From NCBI RefSeq assembly GCF_026017845.1, contig NZ_CP100416.1, positions 670,995 to 734,994 of the forward strand: a DNA stretch of 64,000 bases. Direction: 5' to 3'. Under the pieces are notes generated by a model. It ran no database searches. It was not told where the DNA came from and saw only the letters and a list, made by a program, of their open reading frames with translations. This document shows positions 1 to 7,983 of this stretch, piece by piece. Positions within the stretch are counted from its first letter, which is position 1. Each line of letters opens with the position of its first letter. Source of the DNA: Amycolatopsis mediterranei (GTDB taxonomy: Bacteria > Actinomycetota > Actinomycetes > Mycobacteriales > Pseudonocardiaceae). The position numbers were made by a program, and so were the translations under genes.

Positions 1-224
1 AGCTCGCGAGCGAATCATCCAACACAGCGCGTGCCGCTCAGGCCACGCCGAGCGTCAGCGAGGGGTGCGCATGAGCGAGCTCGCGAGCGAATCATCCAAC
101 ACAGCGTGTGCCGCTCAGGCCACGCCGAGCGTCAGCGAGGGGTGCGCATGAGCGAGCTCGCGAGCGAATCATCCAACACAGCGCGTGCCGCTCAGGCCAC
201 GCCGAGCGTCAGCGAGGGGTGCGC
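1..224 (+). repeat. 77-bp tandem repeat, three copies
   Basis: Three near-identical 77-bp units abut rifL. ATG codons at 71, 148 and 225 are exactly 77 bp apart, and the first unit begins just outside the window. Each unit encodes a 26-residue frame, ends with a GAGGGG ribosome-binding site plus 5 nt, and closes with ATGA, which is both the stop of one unit and the start of the next. The last ATGA is the rifL start. The middle unit differs by TGT for CGT. Because 77 is not a multiple of 3, neighbouring units are read in different frames. Confidence 0.95.
71..151 (+). CDS. 26-aa repeat-encoded mini-ORF (unit 2)
   Basis: ATG at 71 to TGA at 149-151 encodes 26 residues beginning MSELASESSNTACAAQ. 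A GAGGGG site lies 5 nt upstream, and the stop overlaps the next unit's ATG as ATGA. No protein family is recognised. It may act only as a translated leader that carries ribosomes toward rifL. Whether the peptide accumulates is unknown. Confidence 0.4.
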   Translation: MSELASESSNTACAAQATPSVSEGCA

Positions 225-228
225 ATGA
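148..228 (+). CDS. 26-aa repeat-encoded mini-ORF (unit 3), coupled to rifL
   Basis: ATG at 148 to TGA at 226-228 encodes MSELASESSNTARAAQ followed by ten more residues. Its stop overlaps the rifL start codon as ATGA (225-228), so translation of rifL is probably coupled to this mini-ORF. The same GAGGGG-N5 site precedes it. No function is assigned to the peptide. Confidence 0.4.
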   Translation: MSELASESSNTARAAQATPSVSEGCA

Positions 229-1301
229 GCGTCCGGGCCGCGGTGGTCGGGCTCGGCTGGGCCGGCCGGGAACTGTGGCTGCCCCTGCTGCGCGAGCACG
301 CTGACTTCGAGGTGGTCGCCGCGGTGGACGCCGATCCGGCGTCGCGGCAGGCGTTCACGAAGGCGACCGGCATCCCCACGCACGCCGCGGTGTCCGCGCT
401 GACCGCGCGCGAGGTCGACCTCGCCGTCGTCGCGGTGCCCAACTACCTGCATACCGAGGTGGCGGGCGCGCTGCTCGCCACCGGGATCTCCGTCTTCCTC
501 GAGAAGCCGGTGTGCCTGAACTCCGCCGAGATCGACGTCCTCGCGGCGGCCGAACGCAGCGGCGGGATGCTGCTGGCCGGCAGTGCCGCCCGCTACCGCG
601 GTGACGTCGGTGCGCTGCGGCGGCTCCTGCCGGAGCTGGGCGAGATCCGGCACGTCGCCTTGGGCTGGATCCGGGCGCGGGGTGTCCCGCGCGCGGGCGG
701 CTGGTTCACCCAGCGCGAGAAGGCCGGCGGGGGAGCGCTGTACGACCTCGGCTGGCACTTGCTCGACACGCTCGCGTTCCTGCTCGGCCCGGCCGCCTTC
801 ACCCAGGTCATCGGCGTGACGTCGGACGACTTCGTCAACGCCGGCGCCTGGCGTGCGGCGTGGCGGCAGGACCAGCTCGGCGCGGACGCCGCCGACGTCG
901 AGGACACCGCGCGCGGCTTCCTGGTCCGCGACGACGGCGTCTCGGTCTCCCTGCGGGCGAGCTGGGCCTCGCACCAGGCGCGGGACGTCTCGGTGATCCA
1001 CGTCGAGGGCAGCGCCGGCACCGCGGACCTGCGGTGCACCTTCGGCTTCAGCCCCAACCGCGAGCCCGAGCCCGTGCTGTCGGTGACCCGCGAGGGCACC
1101 ACCACCCGGCTGCCCGTGCCGCTCGAGCGCATCGGCGTCGAATACACGCGCCAGGTGAGCGACCTCGCCGCGATGCTGGCCGATCCCGGCCACCGCGGCC
1201 GGGCCGTCGCCGAAGCGCGGCCGATCGTCTCGATGATCGAGAACTTCTACGCCTCCGCGGGCTCGGCGCGCGGCCGGGGTGCGGTTCCGGCGTACCAGTG
1301 A
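225..1301 (+). CDS. rifL: RifL, Gfo/Idh/MocA-type NAD(P)-dependent oxidoreductase for kanosamine formation
   Basis: 358 aa. The N-terminal Rossmann segment VVGLGWAG (residues 6-13) and the VFLEKP motif are typical of Gfo/Idh/MocA dehydrogenases. In rifamycin producers RifL is proposed to oxidise C3 of UDP-glucose so that RifK can transaminate it, giving UDP-kanosamine for the aminoshikimate route to AHBA. The start at 225 is chosen because GAGGGG lies 5 nt upstream, the Rossmann strand begins within a few residues, and the ATGA overlap couples it to the repeat mini-ORF. Longer frames to the left are repeat sequence. The stop overlaps a possible upstream rifM start (TGATG). Identity rests on family plus the L-M-N gene order. 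Confidence 0.93.
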   Translation: MSVRAAVVGLGWAGRELWLPLLREHADFEVVAAVDADPASRQAFTKATGIPTHAAVSALTAREVDLAVVAVPNYLHTEVAGALLATGISVFLEKPVCLNSAEIDVLAAAERSGGMLLAGSAARYRGDVGALRRLLPELGEIRHVALGWIRARGVPRAGGWFTQREKAGGGALYDLGWHLLDTLAFLLGPAAFTQVIGVTSDDFVNAGAWRAAWRQDQLGADAADVEDTARGFLVRDDGVSVSLRASWASHQARDVSVIHVEGSAGTADLRCTFGFSPNREPEPVLSVTREGTTTRLPVPLERIGVEYTRQVSDLAAMLADPGHRGRAVAEARPIVSMIENFYASAGSARGRGAVPAYQ

Positions 1302-1315
1302 TGAAGGAGCGCTCC

Positions 1316-2014
1316 ATGACATTCCCGATCGTCGACCGGCCGGACACCGGGGCCGATCCCTCGGCACCGGTCCGGCACGCGGTCATCTTCGACCTCGACG
1401 GGGTCGTCGTCGACAGCTTCGCGGTGATGAGCGAGGCCTTCGCCATCGCCTACGCCGAGGTGGTCGGCGACGGGCCCGCGCCCTTCGAGGAGTATCGGCG
1501 CCACCTCGGTCGATACTTTCCGGATATCATGCGGATCATGGACCTTCCACTGGAGATGGAGGAACCCTTCGTCCGCGAGAGCTACCGCCTCGCCGGCGAA
1601 GTCCAGGTCTTCGACGGGGTCACCGAGCTGCTCCTGACGCTGCGGACGCGTGGCCTGCGGCTGGCCATCGCCACCGGCAAGAGCGGGCCGCGGGCCCGGT
1701 CCCTGCTCGACAACCTCGGCCTGCTCCCGTTCTTCGAGCACGTCATCGGCTCCGACGAGGTCGCCCGGCCCAAGCCGGCGCCCGACATCGTGCGCCACGC
1801 GCTGGACCTGCTGGACGTCCCGCCGGAGGCGGCCATCATGATCGGCGACGCCCCCACCGACCTGGCCAGCGCCCGAGGCGCCGGCGTCGCGTCGGCCGCC
1901 GCGCTGTGGGCGCCCCCGGACGACATCGGCGAGCTGCTCGCCGCCGGTCCCGACGTGGTGCTGCGACAGCCGGCCGACCTGCTCGCGCTCTGTCCGTCGG
2001 TGCCCGGCCGCTGA
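1316..2014 (+). CDS. rifM: RifM, HAD-family phosphatase
   Basis: 232 aa, of beta-phosphoglucomutase/phosphatase-like HAD type. Motif I is FDLDGVVVD (Asp26, Asp28), motif II ATGKSG, the conserved lysine lies in RPKPAPD, and motif IV is GDAPTD. RifM is thought to act in kanosamine formation with RifK and RifL, removing a phosphate or nucleotidyl group. ATG 1316 is preferred because GAAGGAG lies 6 nt upstream. ATG 1301, overlapping the rifL stop as TGATG, would add five residues. It is tightly packed between rifL and rifN (4-nt gap), so all three share one transcript. Confidence 0.92.
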   Translation: MTFPIVDRPDTGADPSAPVRHAVIFDLDGVVVDSFAVMSEAFAIAYAEVVGDGPAPFEEYRRHLGRYFPDIMRIMDLPLEMEEPFVRESYRLAGEVQVFDGVTELLLTLRTRGLRLAIATGKSGPRARSLLDNLGLLPFFEHVIGSDEVARPKPAPDIVRHALDLLDVPPEAAIMIGDAPTDLASARGAGVASAAALWAPPDDIGELLAAGPDVVLRQPADLLALCPSVPGR

Positions 2015-2018
2015 CGGC

Positions 2019-2930
2019 GTGGGCACCCCGTACCACCTCGGCATCGACGTGGGAGGCACGAAAGTCGCCTTCCGCGTCGAGTCCGGCTCCGCCTGTATCG
2101 AGGAAACCTCGTTCAGCTGGGGAGCCCGGCACAGTGCCGAGGACGACCTCGCCCAGCTGGCCGGCCACGTGGCCCGGCTGCGGGAGCGCATCGGCACGCC
2201 GCTGGAGGCGGTCGGGGTCGCCATGCCCGGCACCGTCGGCGCGGACGGCCGGGTCGCGACCTGGCCCAGCCGCCCGGAGTGGACCGGGGTGGACCTGAAA
2301 ACGGCGTTGCACTCGCTGTTCCCCGAAGCGGCGGTCGCCTGGGCGGACGACGGCGATCTCGGCGCGCTCGCCGAGTCCCGGGCGTCGGGCTGCGAGAACC
2401 TGCTGTACATCGGGATCGGCACCGGCATCGGCGGCGGCCTGGTCCTGGGTGGCGTGCCGTGCCCCGGCCTCGGCCGCGGTTCGTTCGAGATCGGCCACGT
2501 GATCGTGGAGATGGGCGGCGTCCGCTGTGTGTGCGGCCGCCGCGGCTGCCTGCAGGCACTCGCCTCCGGCCCGGCGACCCTCCGCCGCGCGAGCCTGTTG
2601 CGCGGAGCGGACGTCACCTACTACCGGCTGCAGCGGGCGCTGCGCAACGGAGAGCCGTGGGCGGCCGACGCGCTGGAAGGAAGCACCCGGGCGCTGGCGG
2701 CCGCGGTGACCGGCGTCCAGGAGCTGGTCCACCCGGACCGCGTGCTGATCGGCGGCGGGTTCGCGGCGGGGATCCCGGAGATCGTGCCGTCGGTGTCGGG
2801 GTTCCTGGCGGATCTGGTGCGACAGGGTCAGGCGCCGCTGCCGGTGGAACCGGCCGCGTTGGGCGGGCTGTCGTCGTTGCGGGGAGCGGTGGCCCTCGCC
2901 GGGCTGGTGGCGGCGGGGGAAGTGCCGTGA
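2019..2930 (+). CDS. rifN: RifN, ROK-family kanosamine kinase
   Basis: 303 aa with GTG start. The ATP-binding N-terminus GIDVGGTK and the ROK zinc motif CVCGRRGCLQ are both present, as is a second glycine-rich phosphate loop (GIGTGIGGG). RifN is established as a kanosamine-specific 6-kinase, making the aminosugar phosphate that enters the aminoshikimate pathway through transketolase chemistry. It begins 4 nt after rifM. The last residue of the zinc motif is Gln rather than the more usual Glu, a common variation in the family. Confidence 0.94.
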   Translation: MGTPYHLGIDVGGTKVAFRVESGSACIEETSFSWGARHSAEDDLAQLAGHVARLRERIGTPLEAVGVAMPGTVGADGRVATWPSRPEWTGVDLKTALHSLFPEAAVAWADDGDLGALAESRASGCENLLYIGIGTGIGGGLVLGGVPCPGLGRGSFEIGHVIVEMGGVRCVCGRRGCLQALASGPATLRRASLLRGADVTYYRLQRALRNGEPWAADALEGSTRALAAAVTGVQELVHPDRVLIGGGFAAGIPEIVPSVSGFLADLVRQGQAPLPVEPAALGGLSSLRGAVALAGLVAAGEVP

Positions 2931-2996
2931 GCCGGCCTCGCAGCACTGCTCACCTGCGGGATCCCGCGCGCGTCTCGCGTGCGTAGGTTCGGCGCC

Positions 2997-3764
2997 ATGG
3001 GCACTCTCGTTTCCTTCCACGCACACCCCAACGACGACACCACCACCTGCGGAGGCGTCCTGCGCAAGGCCCACGAGGACGGCCACCGCGTCGTCCTCGT
3101 GCTCGCCACCCGCGGCGAACTCGGCTACAACCCGGACGGTCTCCTCGCCGAGGGCGAGACCTTGGGCGACCGACGGGCCGTCGAAGCCCGGGCGGCCGCC
3201 GACGTGCTCGGGGTGGACCGGCTCGAGTTCCTCGGCTACACCGATTCCGGGATGACGGCCGCGGCCGACGGCGCCGGCACGTTCCAGACCGCCGACGTCG
3301 AGGAAGCGGCGCGGAAGCTCGCCGCGATCCTGCGCGAGGAGCGGGCGGACGTGCTGACGGTGTACGACGAGAAGGGCACCTACGGCGACCCCGACCACAT
3401 CCAGGTGCACCGCGTCGGCACGCGGGCCGCGGAACTGGCGGGCACGGCGAAGGTCTTCCAGTCCACGATCAACCGCGAGCACATCAAGGCGAACCAGCGC
3501 GTGCTCGCCGAGCAGGCCGGCGTCGACCTGCCCGCGGGCCCGGACTTCGGCACCCCGGAGGCCGAGCTCACCTGCCGCGTCGACGTCTCCGCGTACACCG
3601 AGTACAAGCGCAAGGCGCTGCTCGCCCACGCCAGCCAGATCACCCCGCAGTCCACGCTGTTCACGGACCTGCCGGAGGACACGTTCCGCACCATGTTCGG
3701 CACCGAGTGGTTCATCCGCGCCGGTCAGGGGCCGGGCATCACCGAAACCGACCTGATGGCGTAA
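2997..3764 (+). CDS. PIG-L/LmbE-family deacetylase-like protein (position of rifO)
   Basis: 255 aa. The zinc-binding signature of PIG-L/LmbE N-deacetylases (mycothiol enzymes MshB and Mca) appears as AHPNDDTTTCGG (His10, Asn12, Asp13), with the distal ligand region DPDHIQVH (His134, His138). The family consensus is AHPDDE, so the first Asp, proposed as general base in MshB, is Asn here. It may be a deacetylase or amidase with altered chemistry, or a binding protein. It lies 66 nt after rifN, inside the rifL-rifQ strand. Its position suggests rifO, but the neighbouring esterase could also bear that name, so no symbol is given. Confidence 0.8.
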   Translation: MGTLVSFHAHPNDDTTTCGGVLRKAHEDGHRVVLVLATRGELGYNPDGLLAEGETLGDRRAVEARAAADVLGVDRLEFLGYTDSGMTAAADGAGTFQTADVEEAARKLAAILREERADVLTVYDEKGTYGDPDHIQVHRVGTRAAELAGTAKVFQSTINREHIKANQRVLAEQAGVDLPAGPDFGTPEAELTCRVDVSAYTEYKRKALLAHASQITPQSTLFTDLPEDTFRTMFGTEWFIRAGQGPGITETDLMA

Positions 3765-3840
3765 CCGCTTTCTTCTCTCCGGGCCGCACCGCACGGGCAC
3801 CCGCCCGCGCCGTGCGGCCCCGTCTTGTCACGGAGGCACC

Positions 3841-4773
3841 ATGGTCTATGCGTTCGACCCCGAGCTCGCCACCGCAGTGCCGGCCCTGCCGGTCACCGAC
3901 CTCGGCGACCTCGCCCTGGCCCGGGCGGGCGTCCGCGAGCTCAGAGAGCGCTTGCCGAGGCCGGACACGGCGGGCCTGCGGATCGACGACGTCCGGGTCC
4001 CCGGCGACGGGCACGAGGTGGCGCTGCGCGTCTACCGCCCGGTCCGGCCACGGACGCCGGCGGCCCTGTACTTCGTCCACGGCGGCGGGTTCGTGGTCGG
4101 CGACCTCGACGTCGCCCTGGTGCCCTGCGTCGAGCTGGTCCGGGCGCTGGGGATCGCGGTGGTGTCGGTGGACTACCGGCTGGCACCGGAGACGCGCTAC
4201 CCCGGCCCGCTCGAGGACGTCTACACCGGCTTGTGCTGGCTCGTCGGGCACGCGGAGGAGCTGGGCGTGGACCCGAGGCGGATCGTCACGTACGGCATCA
4301 GCTCGGGAGGCTGCCTCAGCGGCGGCTTGGCCTTGCTGGCCCGCGACCGCGGCGGGCCGCCCATCGCCTACCAGTTCCTGAACGCCCCGGTCCTGGACGA
4401 CCGGCTCGAGACGCCGAGCATGCGCGAGTTCGTCGACACGCCGTTGTGGAACCGGCCGCAGGCCGAGATCAGCTGGGACGCCTACCTCGGACCGGGTGTC
4501 CGGGCTACGGACGCGGTGCCGTACTACGCAGCCCCGGCCCGCGCGACCGACTTGAGCGGGCTGCCGCCGGCATACGTCGCGGTGAAGCAGTTCGACCCGC
4601 TGCGGGACGAAGGGATCGCGTACGCGGTGGCGATGCAGGCGGCGGGGGTGAACGTCGAGCTGCATCTGTTCCCGGGCACGTTTCATGGCTCGGCCCGGTG
4701 CACGGACGCGGCGATCAGCCGGCGTGAGCAGGAGGAGCAGTTCGCGGTCCTGCGGCACGTGACCGGCCGCTGA
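3841..4773 (+). CDS. Alpha/beta hydrolase, HSL (hormone-sensitive lipase) family esterase
   Basis: 310 aa. It shows the HSL-family oxyanion motif HGGGF (after FV), the DYRLAPE segment, the nucleophile elbow GISSGG, and candidate catalytic Asp (FDPLRDEG) and His (GTFHGS). Length matches acetyl-esterase-like enzymes. A GGAGG site precedes ATG 3841. It sits between the PIG-L gene and rifP on the same strand. A role in deacylating rifamycin intermediates is possible but not shown by the sequence. The last codons plus stop are duplicated about 100 bp downstream. Confidence 0.85.
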   Translation: MVYAFDPELATAVPALPVTDLGDLALARAGVRELRERLPRPDTAGLRIDDVRVPGDGHEVALRVYRPVRPRTPAALYFVHGGGFVVGDLDVALVPCVELVRALGIAVVSVDYRLAPETRYPGPLEDVYTGLCWLVGHAEELGVDPRRIVTYGISSGGCLSGGLALLARDRGGPPIAYQFLNAPVLDDRLETPSMREFVDTPLWNRPQAEISWDAYLGPGVRATDAVPYYAAPARATDLSGLPPAYVAVKQFDPLRDEGIAYAVAMQAAGVNVELHLFPGTFHGSARCTDAAISRREQEEQFAVLRHVTGR

Positions 4774-5060
4774 AGCCTGGCGCCGGGGTGGCTCGCCGGA
4801 TCGGCGGCGGCCGCGCGCCCGGCGGCGGCTGCCAGGTGCGGTCCCGTTCGCCGTTCCGCCCGGTGACCGGCCGCTGAGCCACGCCTGGATGGCCGCGCGC
4901 CTGGCGACCGCCCCCAGCAGCGTGGTCACCTCCGGCGTCGTCATCGCTGGTCACCGCAGGCGCCGAAACCCTCCCGACCCCCGCCCTTGCGCTCCGCCCA
5001 CCGACCCTTATATGGTGTATAAGAACTTGTCGGACGCAATTCGCTACCGGGGGAGTCCTC
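4774..5060 (+). other. Intergenic region before rifP with 3'-end duplication
   Basis: 287 bp without a credible gene. The 15-nt end of the upstream esterase gene (GTGACCGGCCGCTGA, 4759-4773) is repeated at 4863-4877, followed by similar flanking bases, as if the gene end had been duplicated. The right end turns AT-rich and holds the rifP promoter and operator. Confidence 0.7.
4987..5023 (+). promoter_or_regulatory. rifP promoter with RifQ-type operator
   Basis: CTTATA-N5-TATAAG (5007-5023) is an exact 6-bp-arm inverted repeat in an otherwise GC-rich stretch. A candidate -35 (TTGCGC, 4987-4992) and -10 (TATGGT, 5011-5016, 18-bp spacer) place the palindrome over the -10. RifQ is a known TetR repressor of rifP, so this is its most likely binding site here. 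The promoter elements are inferred. Confidence 0.65.
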
Positions 5061-6578
5061 TTGCGCGAAATGCACGCCACGGCGGCGGTGACCGAAACCC
5101 GGAATCCACGGCGCTGGCTGATTCTGGCCGTCATCTCGCTGGCCCAGCTGGTCGTCCTGGTCGACAACACGGTTTTGAACCTGGCCATCCCCAAGCTCAC
5201 CGAAGATCTCGGCGCCACCACCGCCGATATCCAATGGATGATCAACGCCTACGCCCTCGTCCAATCCGGGCTGCTTTTGACGGCCGGCAGTTTCAGTGAC
5301 CGGTACGGCCGGAAACGGTCGTTGCTCGCCGGGCTCCTGCTGTTCGGCGTGGGTTCGCTGGCCGCGGCGTTCAGCCTGTCGTCCGGGCAGCTGATCGCCG
5401 CGCGGGCCGGGATGGGCATCGGCGGTGCGCTGCTGACCACCACCACGCTGGCCGTCGTCATGCAGGTCTTCGACGAAAAAGAACTGCCGAAGGCGATCGG
5501 GCTGTGGAGCGCGGTCAGCTCCTTCGGCTACGCCAGCGGCCCGCTGATCGGCGGCGCGCTGCTCGCGCACTTCTGGTGGGGCTCGATCTTCCTCATCAAC
5601 ATCCCGGTGGCGCTGCTCGGCTGCGTCGCCGTGGCGAAACTCGTGCCGGAATCCAAGGACCCGCAAGGCGCCCGGCCCGATCTGGTCGGTGCCGCGCTCT
5701 CCACGATCGGCATGGCCGGGATCGTCTACGCGATCATCTCCGGCCCGGAGCACGGCTGGGCCTCGGCCACCGTCCTGGTGGCGGCCGGCATCGGCGTGGC
5801 CGCGCTGGCCGCGTTCGTCCGGTGGGAGCTGCACGTGCCGCACCCCATGCTCGACATGGGTTTATTCCGCAACCGCCGGTTCAACGGCGCGATCTCCGGC
5901 GGCCTGCTGGTCGCCTTCGGGATGGGCGGCTCGGTCTTCCTGCTGACGCAGCAACTGCAGCTCGTGCTCGGCTACGACCCCCTGGAGGCCGGGCTCCGGA
6001 CGGCTCCGCTCGCGCTGGTGGTCGTCGCGCTGAACGTCGCCGGGCTCGGCGCGAAGCTGCTCGAGAAGCTGGGCATCGCCATGACGATCGCCGTCGGGAT
6101 GACGCTGAACGCCGTCGGGCTCGCCATGGTGGCCGTGCTGGGCACGCCCGATCGCGGGTACGGCGGAATGCTGGCCGGCCTGCTCGTCATGGGTGGCGGT
6201 ATCGCGCTGGCCATGCCCGCCATGGCCAACGCCATCATGACCTCGATCCCGGCCGAGAAGGCGGGGGCGGGAGCCGCGGTGCAGGGCACCGTGAACCAGT
6301 TCGGCAGCGGGCTCGGCGTCGCCATCCTCGGCGCCGTGCTCAACTCGCGGTTCGCCGCGCTGCTGCCGATCGGCCTCGGTGCCGGCGCCGCCGGTTCGCT
6401 GCACGAAGCGCTGCTCCAGGCGCGGACCCCCGCACTGCAGGCGCAGGTGCGCGACGCCTTCGCCGGCGGCGTGCGCGCCAGCGAGCTGATCGGGGCGCTG
6501 GCCGTGGTCCTCGGCGGCCTGCTCGCCGGCCTGCTGCTGCGCCGGGCGGCCCGGTCGGAGGCGCACCAGGCGGCCTGA
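5061..6578 (+). CDS. rifP: RifP, MFS (DHA2, 14-TM type) rifamycin exporter
   Basis: 505 aa. Major facilitator drug:H+ antiporter with about 14 hydrophobic segments and the family motif GSFSDRYGRKR in the first cytoplasmic loop. The opening WLILAVISLAQLVVLVDNTVLNLA resembles DHA2 exporters, given here only as family context. RifP exports rifamycins and so contributes to self-protection alongside RpoB changes. TTG 5061 is preferred because GGGGGAG lies 5-6 nt upstream; ATG 5070 is 14 nt from that site. It has its own promoter with a palindromic operator, and rifQ follows. Confidence 0.93.
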   Translation: MREMHATAAVTETRNPRRWLILAVISLAQLVVLVDNTVLNLAIPKLTEDLGATTADIQWMINAYALVQSGLLLTAGSFSDRYGRKRSLLAGLLLFGVGSLAAAFSLSSGQLIAARAGMGIGGALLTTTTLAVVMQVFDEKELPKAIGLWSAVSSFGYASGPLIGGALLAHFWWGSIFLINIPVALLGCVAVAKLVPESKDPQGARPDLVGAALSTIGMAGIVYAIISGPEHGWASATVLVAAGIGVAALAAFVRWELHVPHPMLDMGLFRNRRFNGAISGGLLVAFGMGGSVFLLTQQLQLVLGYDPLEAGLRTAPLALVVVALNVAGLGAKLLEKLGIAMTIAVGMTLNAVGLAMVAVLGTPDRGYGGMLAGLLVMGGGIALAMPAMANAIMTSIPAEKAGAGAAVQGTVNQFGSGLGVAILGAVLNSRFAALLPIGLGAGAAGSLHEALLQARTPALQAQVRDAFAGGVRASELIGALAVVLGGLLAGLLLRRAARSEAHQAA

Positions 6579-6594
6579 GGCGGCCCCACGATCA

Positions 6595-6624
6595 GGCAGG
6601 GTGCGTGGCGCCACGCACCCTGCC
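6595..6624 (+). terminator. Perfect 30-bp palindrome between rifP and rifQ
   Basis: The 15-bp arms 6595-6609 and 6610-6624 are exact reverse complements and can form a 13-bp stem with a GCGC loop, followed by C5T3. A terminator or attenuator after rifP is the simplest reading. Because it lies only 40 bp before rifQ, it could also be a protein-binding site. Confidence 0.65.
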
Positions 6625-6663
6625 CCCTTTACCGTTGACCTCCGGTGAGAAGGGAGGGCCACG

Positions 6664-7392
6664 ATGGGCAAACGGGCCTCGCAGCCCCGCGAGAGCGTGT
6701 GGCTTTCCCCGCGGCCGGCCCGCAAGCACCGGGCCGGCGAATCCGAGCTCGACCGCGAAAAGATCGTCGCCACCGCGGTCCGCGTCCTCGACGCCGAGGG
6801 CGACGCGAAGTTCTCGATGCGGCTGCTGGCCGAGGAACTCAACGTGACCCCGATGTCGGTGTACTGGTACGTCGCGAACAAGGACGACCTGCTCGAGCTG
6901 GCCCTCGATGCGGTGGCCGGCGAGATCGAGCTCCCGTCGCTCGACGACGGCAACGACTGGCGCGAGGACCTGCGCGCGCTCGCCCGCGCGTGGCGCCGCA
7001 CGATGGTGGCCCACCCGTGGGCGATCCGCTGCTACGGCGAGTACCTGAACATCGGCCCGAGCAGCCTCCGCTTCACCGAGTGCGCCCAGGCGGTGATGGC
7101 CTGCTCACCGTTGCCGCTGAAGGACCGCTCGGCGGCGCTGAACGTGGTCTTCCAGTACGTCTACGGCTTCACGGCGACGGAGAGCCGCTGGCTGGAGCAC
7201 CTCGCCGAAACGGGCCGCACGGCGGAGGAGTTCGCCGCCGAGGTGACGGGCAGCATGGCGGCGATGTCCTCGACGCTGGAGCAGGGCGGCCTGCTGGAGC
7301 GGGACGGCGACCAGTCGATGGAGCAGCTGCGGGACCGGGACTTCGACCGCGGGCTGAACTGGCTGTTCACCGGCATGGTCGCCGGCGGGTGA
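6664..7392 (+). CDS. rifQ: RifQ, TetR-family repressor of rifamycin export
   Basis: 242 aa. N-terminal TetR helix-turn-helix at about residues 28-75 (MRLLAEELNVTPMSVYWYV), followed by an all-helical ligand domain. In A. mediterranei RifQ represses rifP and is released by rifamycin, a feedback loop that couples export to product level. GGGAGGG precedes ATG 6664. It lies directly downstream of rifP on the same strand, separated by the 30-bp palindrome. The 28-residue basic extension before the HTH is longer than in classical TetR. Confidence 0.92.
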   Translation: MGKRASQPRESVWLSPRPARKHRAGESELDREKIVATAVRVLDAEGDAKFSMRLLAEELNVTPMSVYWYVANKDDLLELALDAVAGEIELPSLDDGNDWREDLRALARAWRRTMVAHPWAIRCYGEYLNIGPSSLRFTECAQAVMACSPLPLKDRSAALNVVFQYVYGFTATESRWLEHLAETGRTAEEFAAEVTGSMAAMSSTLEQGGLLERDGDQSMEQLRDRDFDRGLNWLFTGMVAGG

Positions 7393-7398
7393 CGCGGC

Positions 7399-7899
7399 TC
7401 AGTCGCGCCCGCGCCCACGCCGGGCCGTCTGCACGTGTTCCCGCAGCCGGGTCCCTTCGCGGTCGGTGAGGACGTTCGACGTCTTGCCGTAGTCGACGCT
7501 GCGCCAGCGGTCCGGCGTCATCCGGATGATCACGTGGCCCGCGTTGAACGCCTCGACGAACTCCCGCGCCTGCCGCTCTGGCAGGTACCGCGACGCCACC
7601 GAATACGCGGCCTCGACGGTGGCTTCTTCCCACGCCGTCACCGGACCCGACACGGAAACGTACCGGTAGGGCGGATCCTCGTTCTGGACCACCAAGGTGA
7701 AGGCGCCGTTCTTCTTGATCAGCCTGCCCTTCAAGGTGTCCTCGCCGTCGGTCCACAACAGCACGTCGCCGCCGGGGGAGTAGCCGTACCACATCGGTAC
7801 CGCCAGCGGCGGGCCGCTTCGCCGGTGCACCGCCAGCACGCCGATGTGCTTGCCGGCCAGGAACTCCTGCTCTTCCTTCTCGGTCATGCTCAGGTCCAC
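7399..7899 (-). CDS. Pyridoxamine 5'-phosphate oxidase-fold (flavin/F420-binding type) protein
   Basis: 166 aa. A split-barrel protein of the PNPOx-like superfamily: GVLAVHRRSGPPLAVPMWYGY followed by a WTDGEDTLKGRLIKKN segment fits the usual cofactor-binding strands. Substrate and cofactor (FMN or F420) cannot be read from sequence. GTG 7899 is chosen, with GGAGGGG about 7 nt upstream; ATG four codons later is an alternative. It is the last gene of a leftward operon behind Rif6, Rif5 and Rif4, which suggests a reductive tailoring or stress role. It may be the gene numbered orf3 in published rif maps (uncertain). Confidence 0.75.
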   Translation of the reverse strand: MDLSMTEKEEQEFLAGKHIGVLAVHRRSGPPLAVPMWYGYSPGGDVLLWTDGEDTLKGRLIKKNGAFTLVVQNEDPPYRYVSVSGPVTAWEEATVEAAYSVASRYLPERQAREFVEAFNAGHVIIRMTPDRWRSVDYGKTSNVLTDREGTRLREHVQTARRGRGRD

Positions 7900-7983
7900 C
7901 GCGGTCCCCTCCAGACGTGGTCGTTCCCCGAAAAGCCGCTTCGGCCGGCCGGAACCCGGCCGGCCGAAGCGGCTGACGACGCG

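Noticed and set aside
31..228. A 65-residue protein across the first repeats
   Set aside because: It reads through repeat units in a shifted frame; the coupled 26-codon units explain the sequence better.
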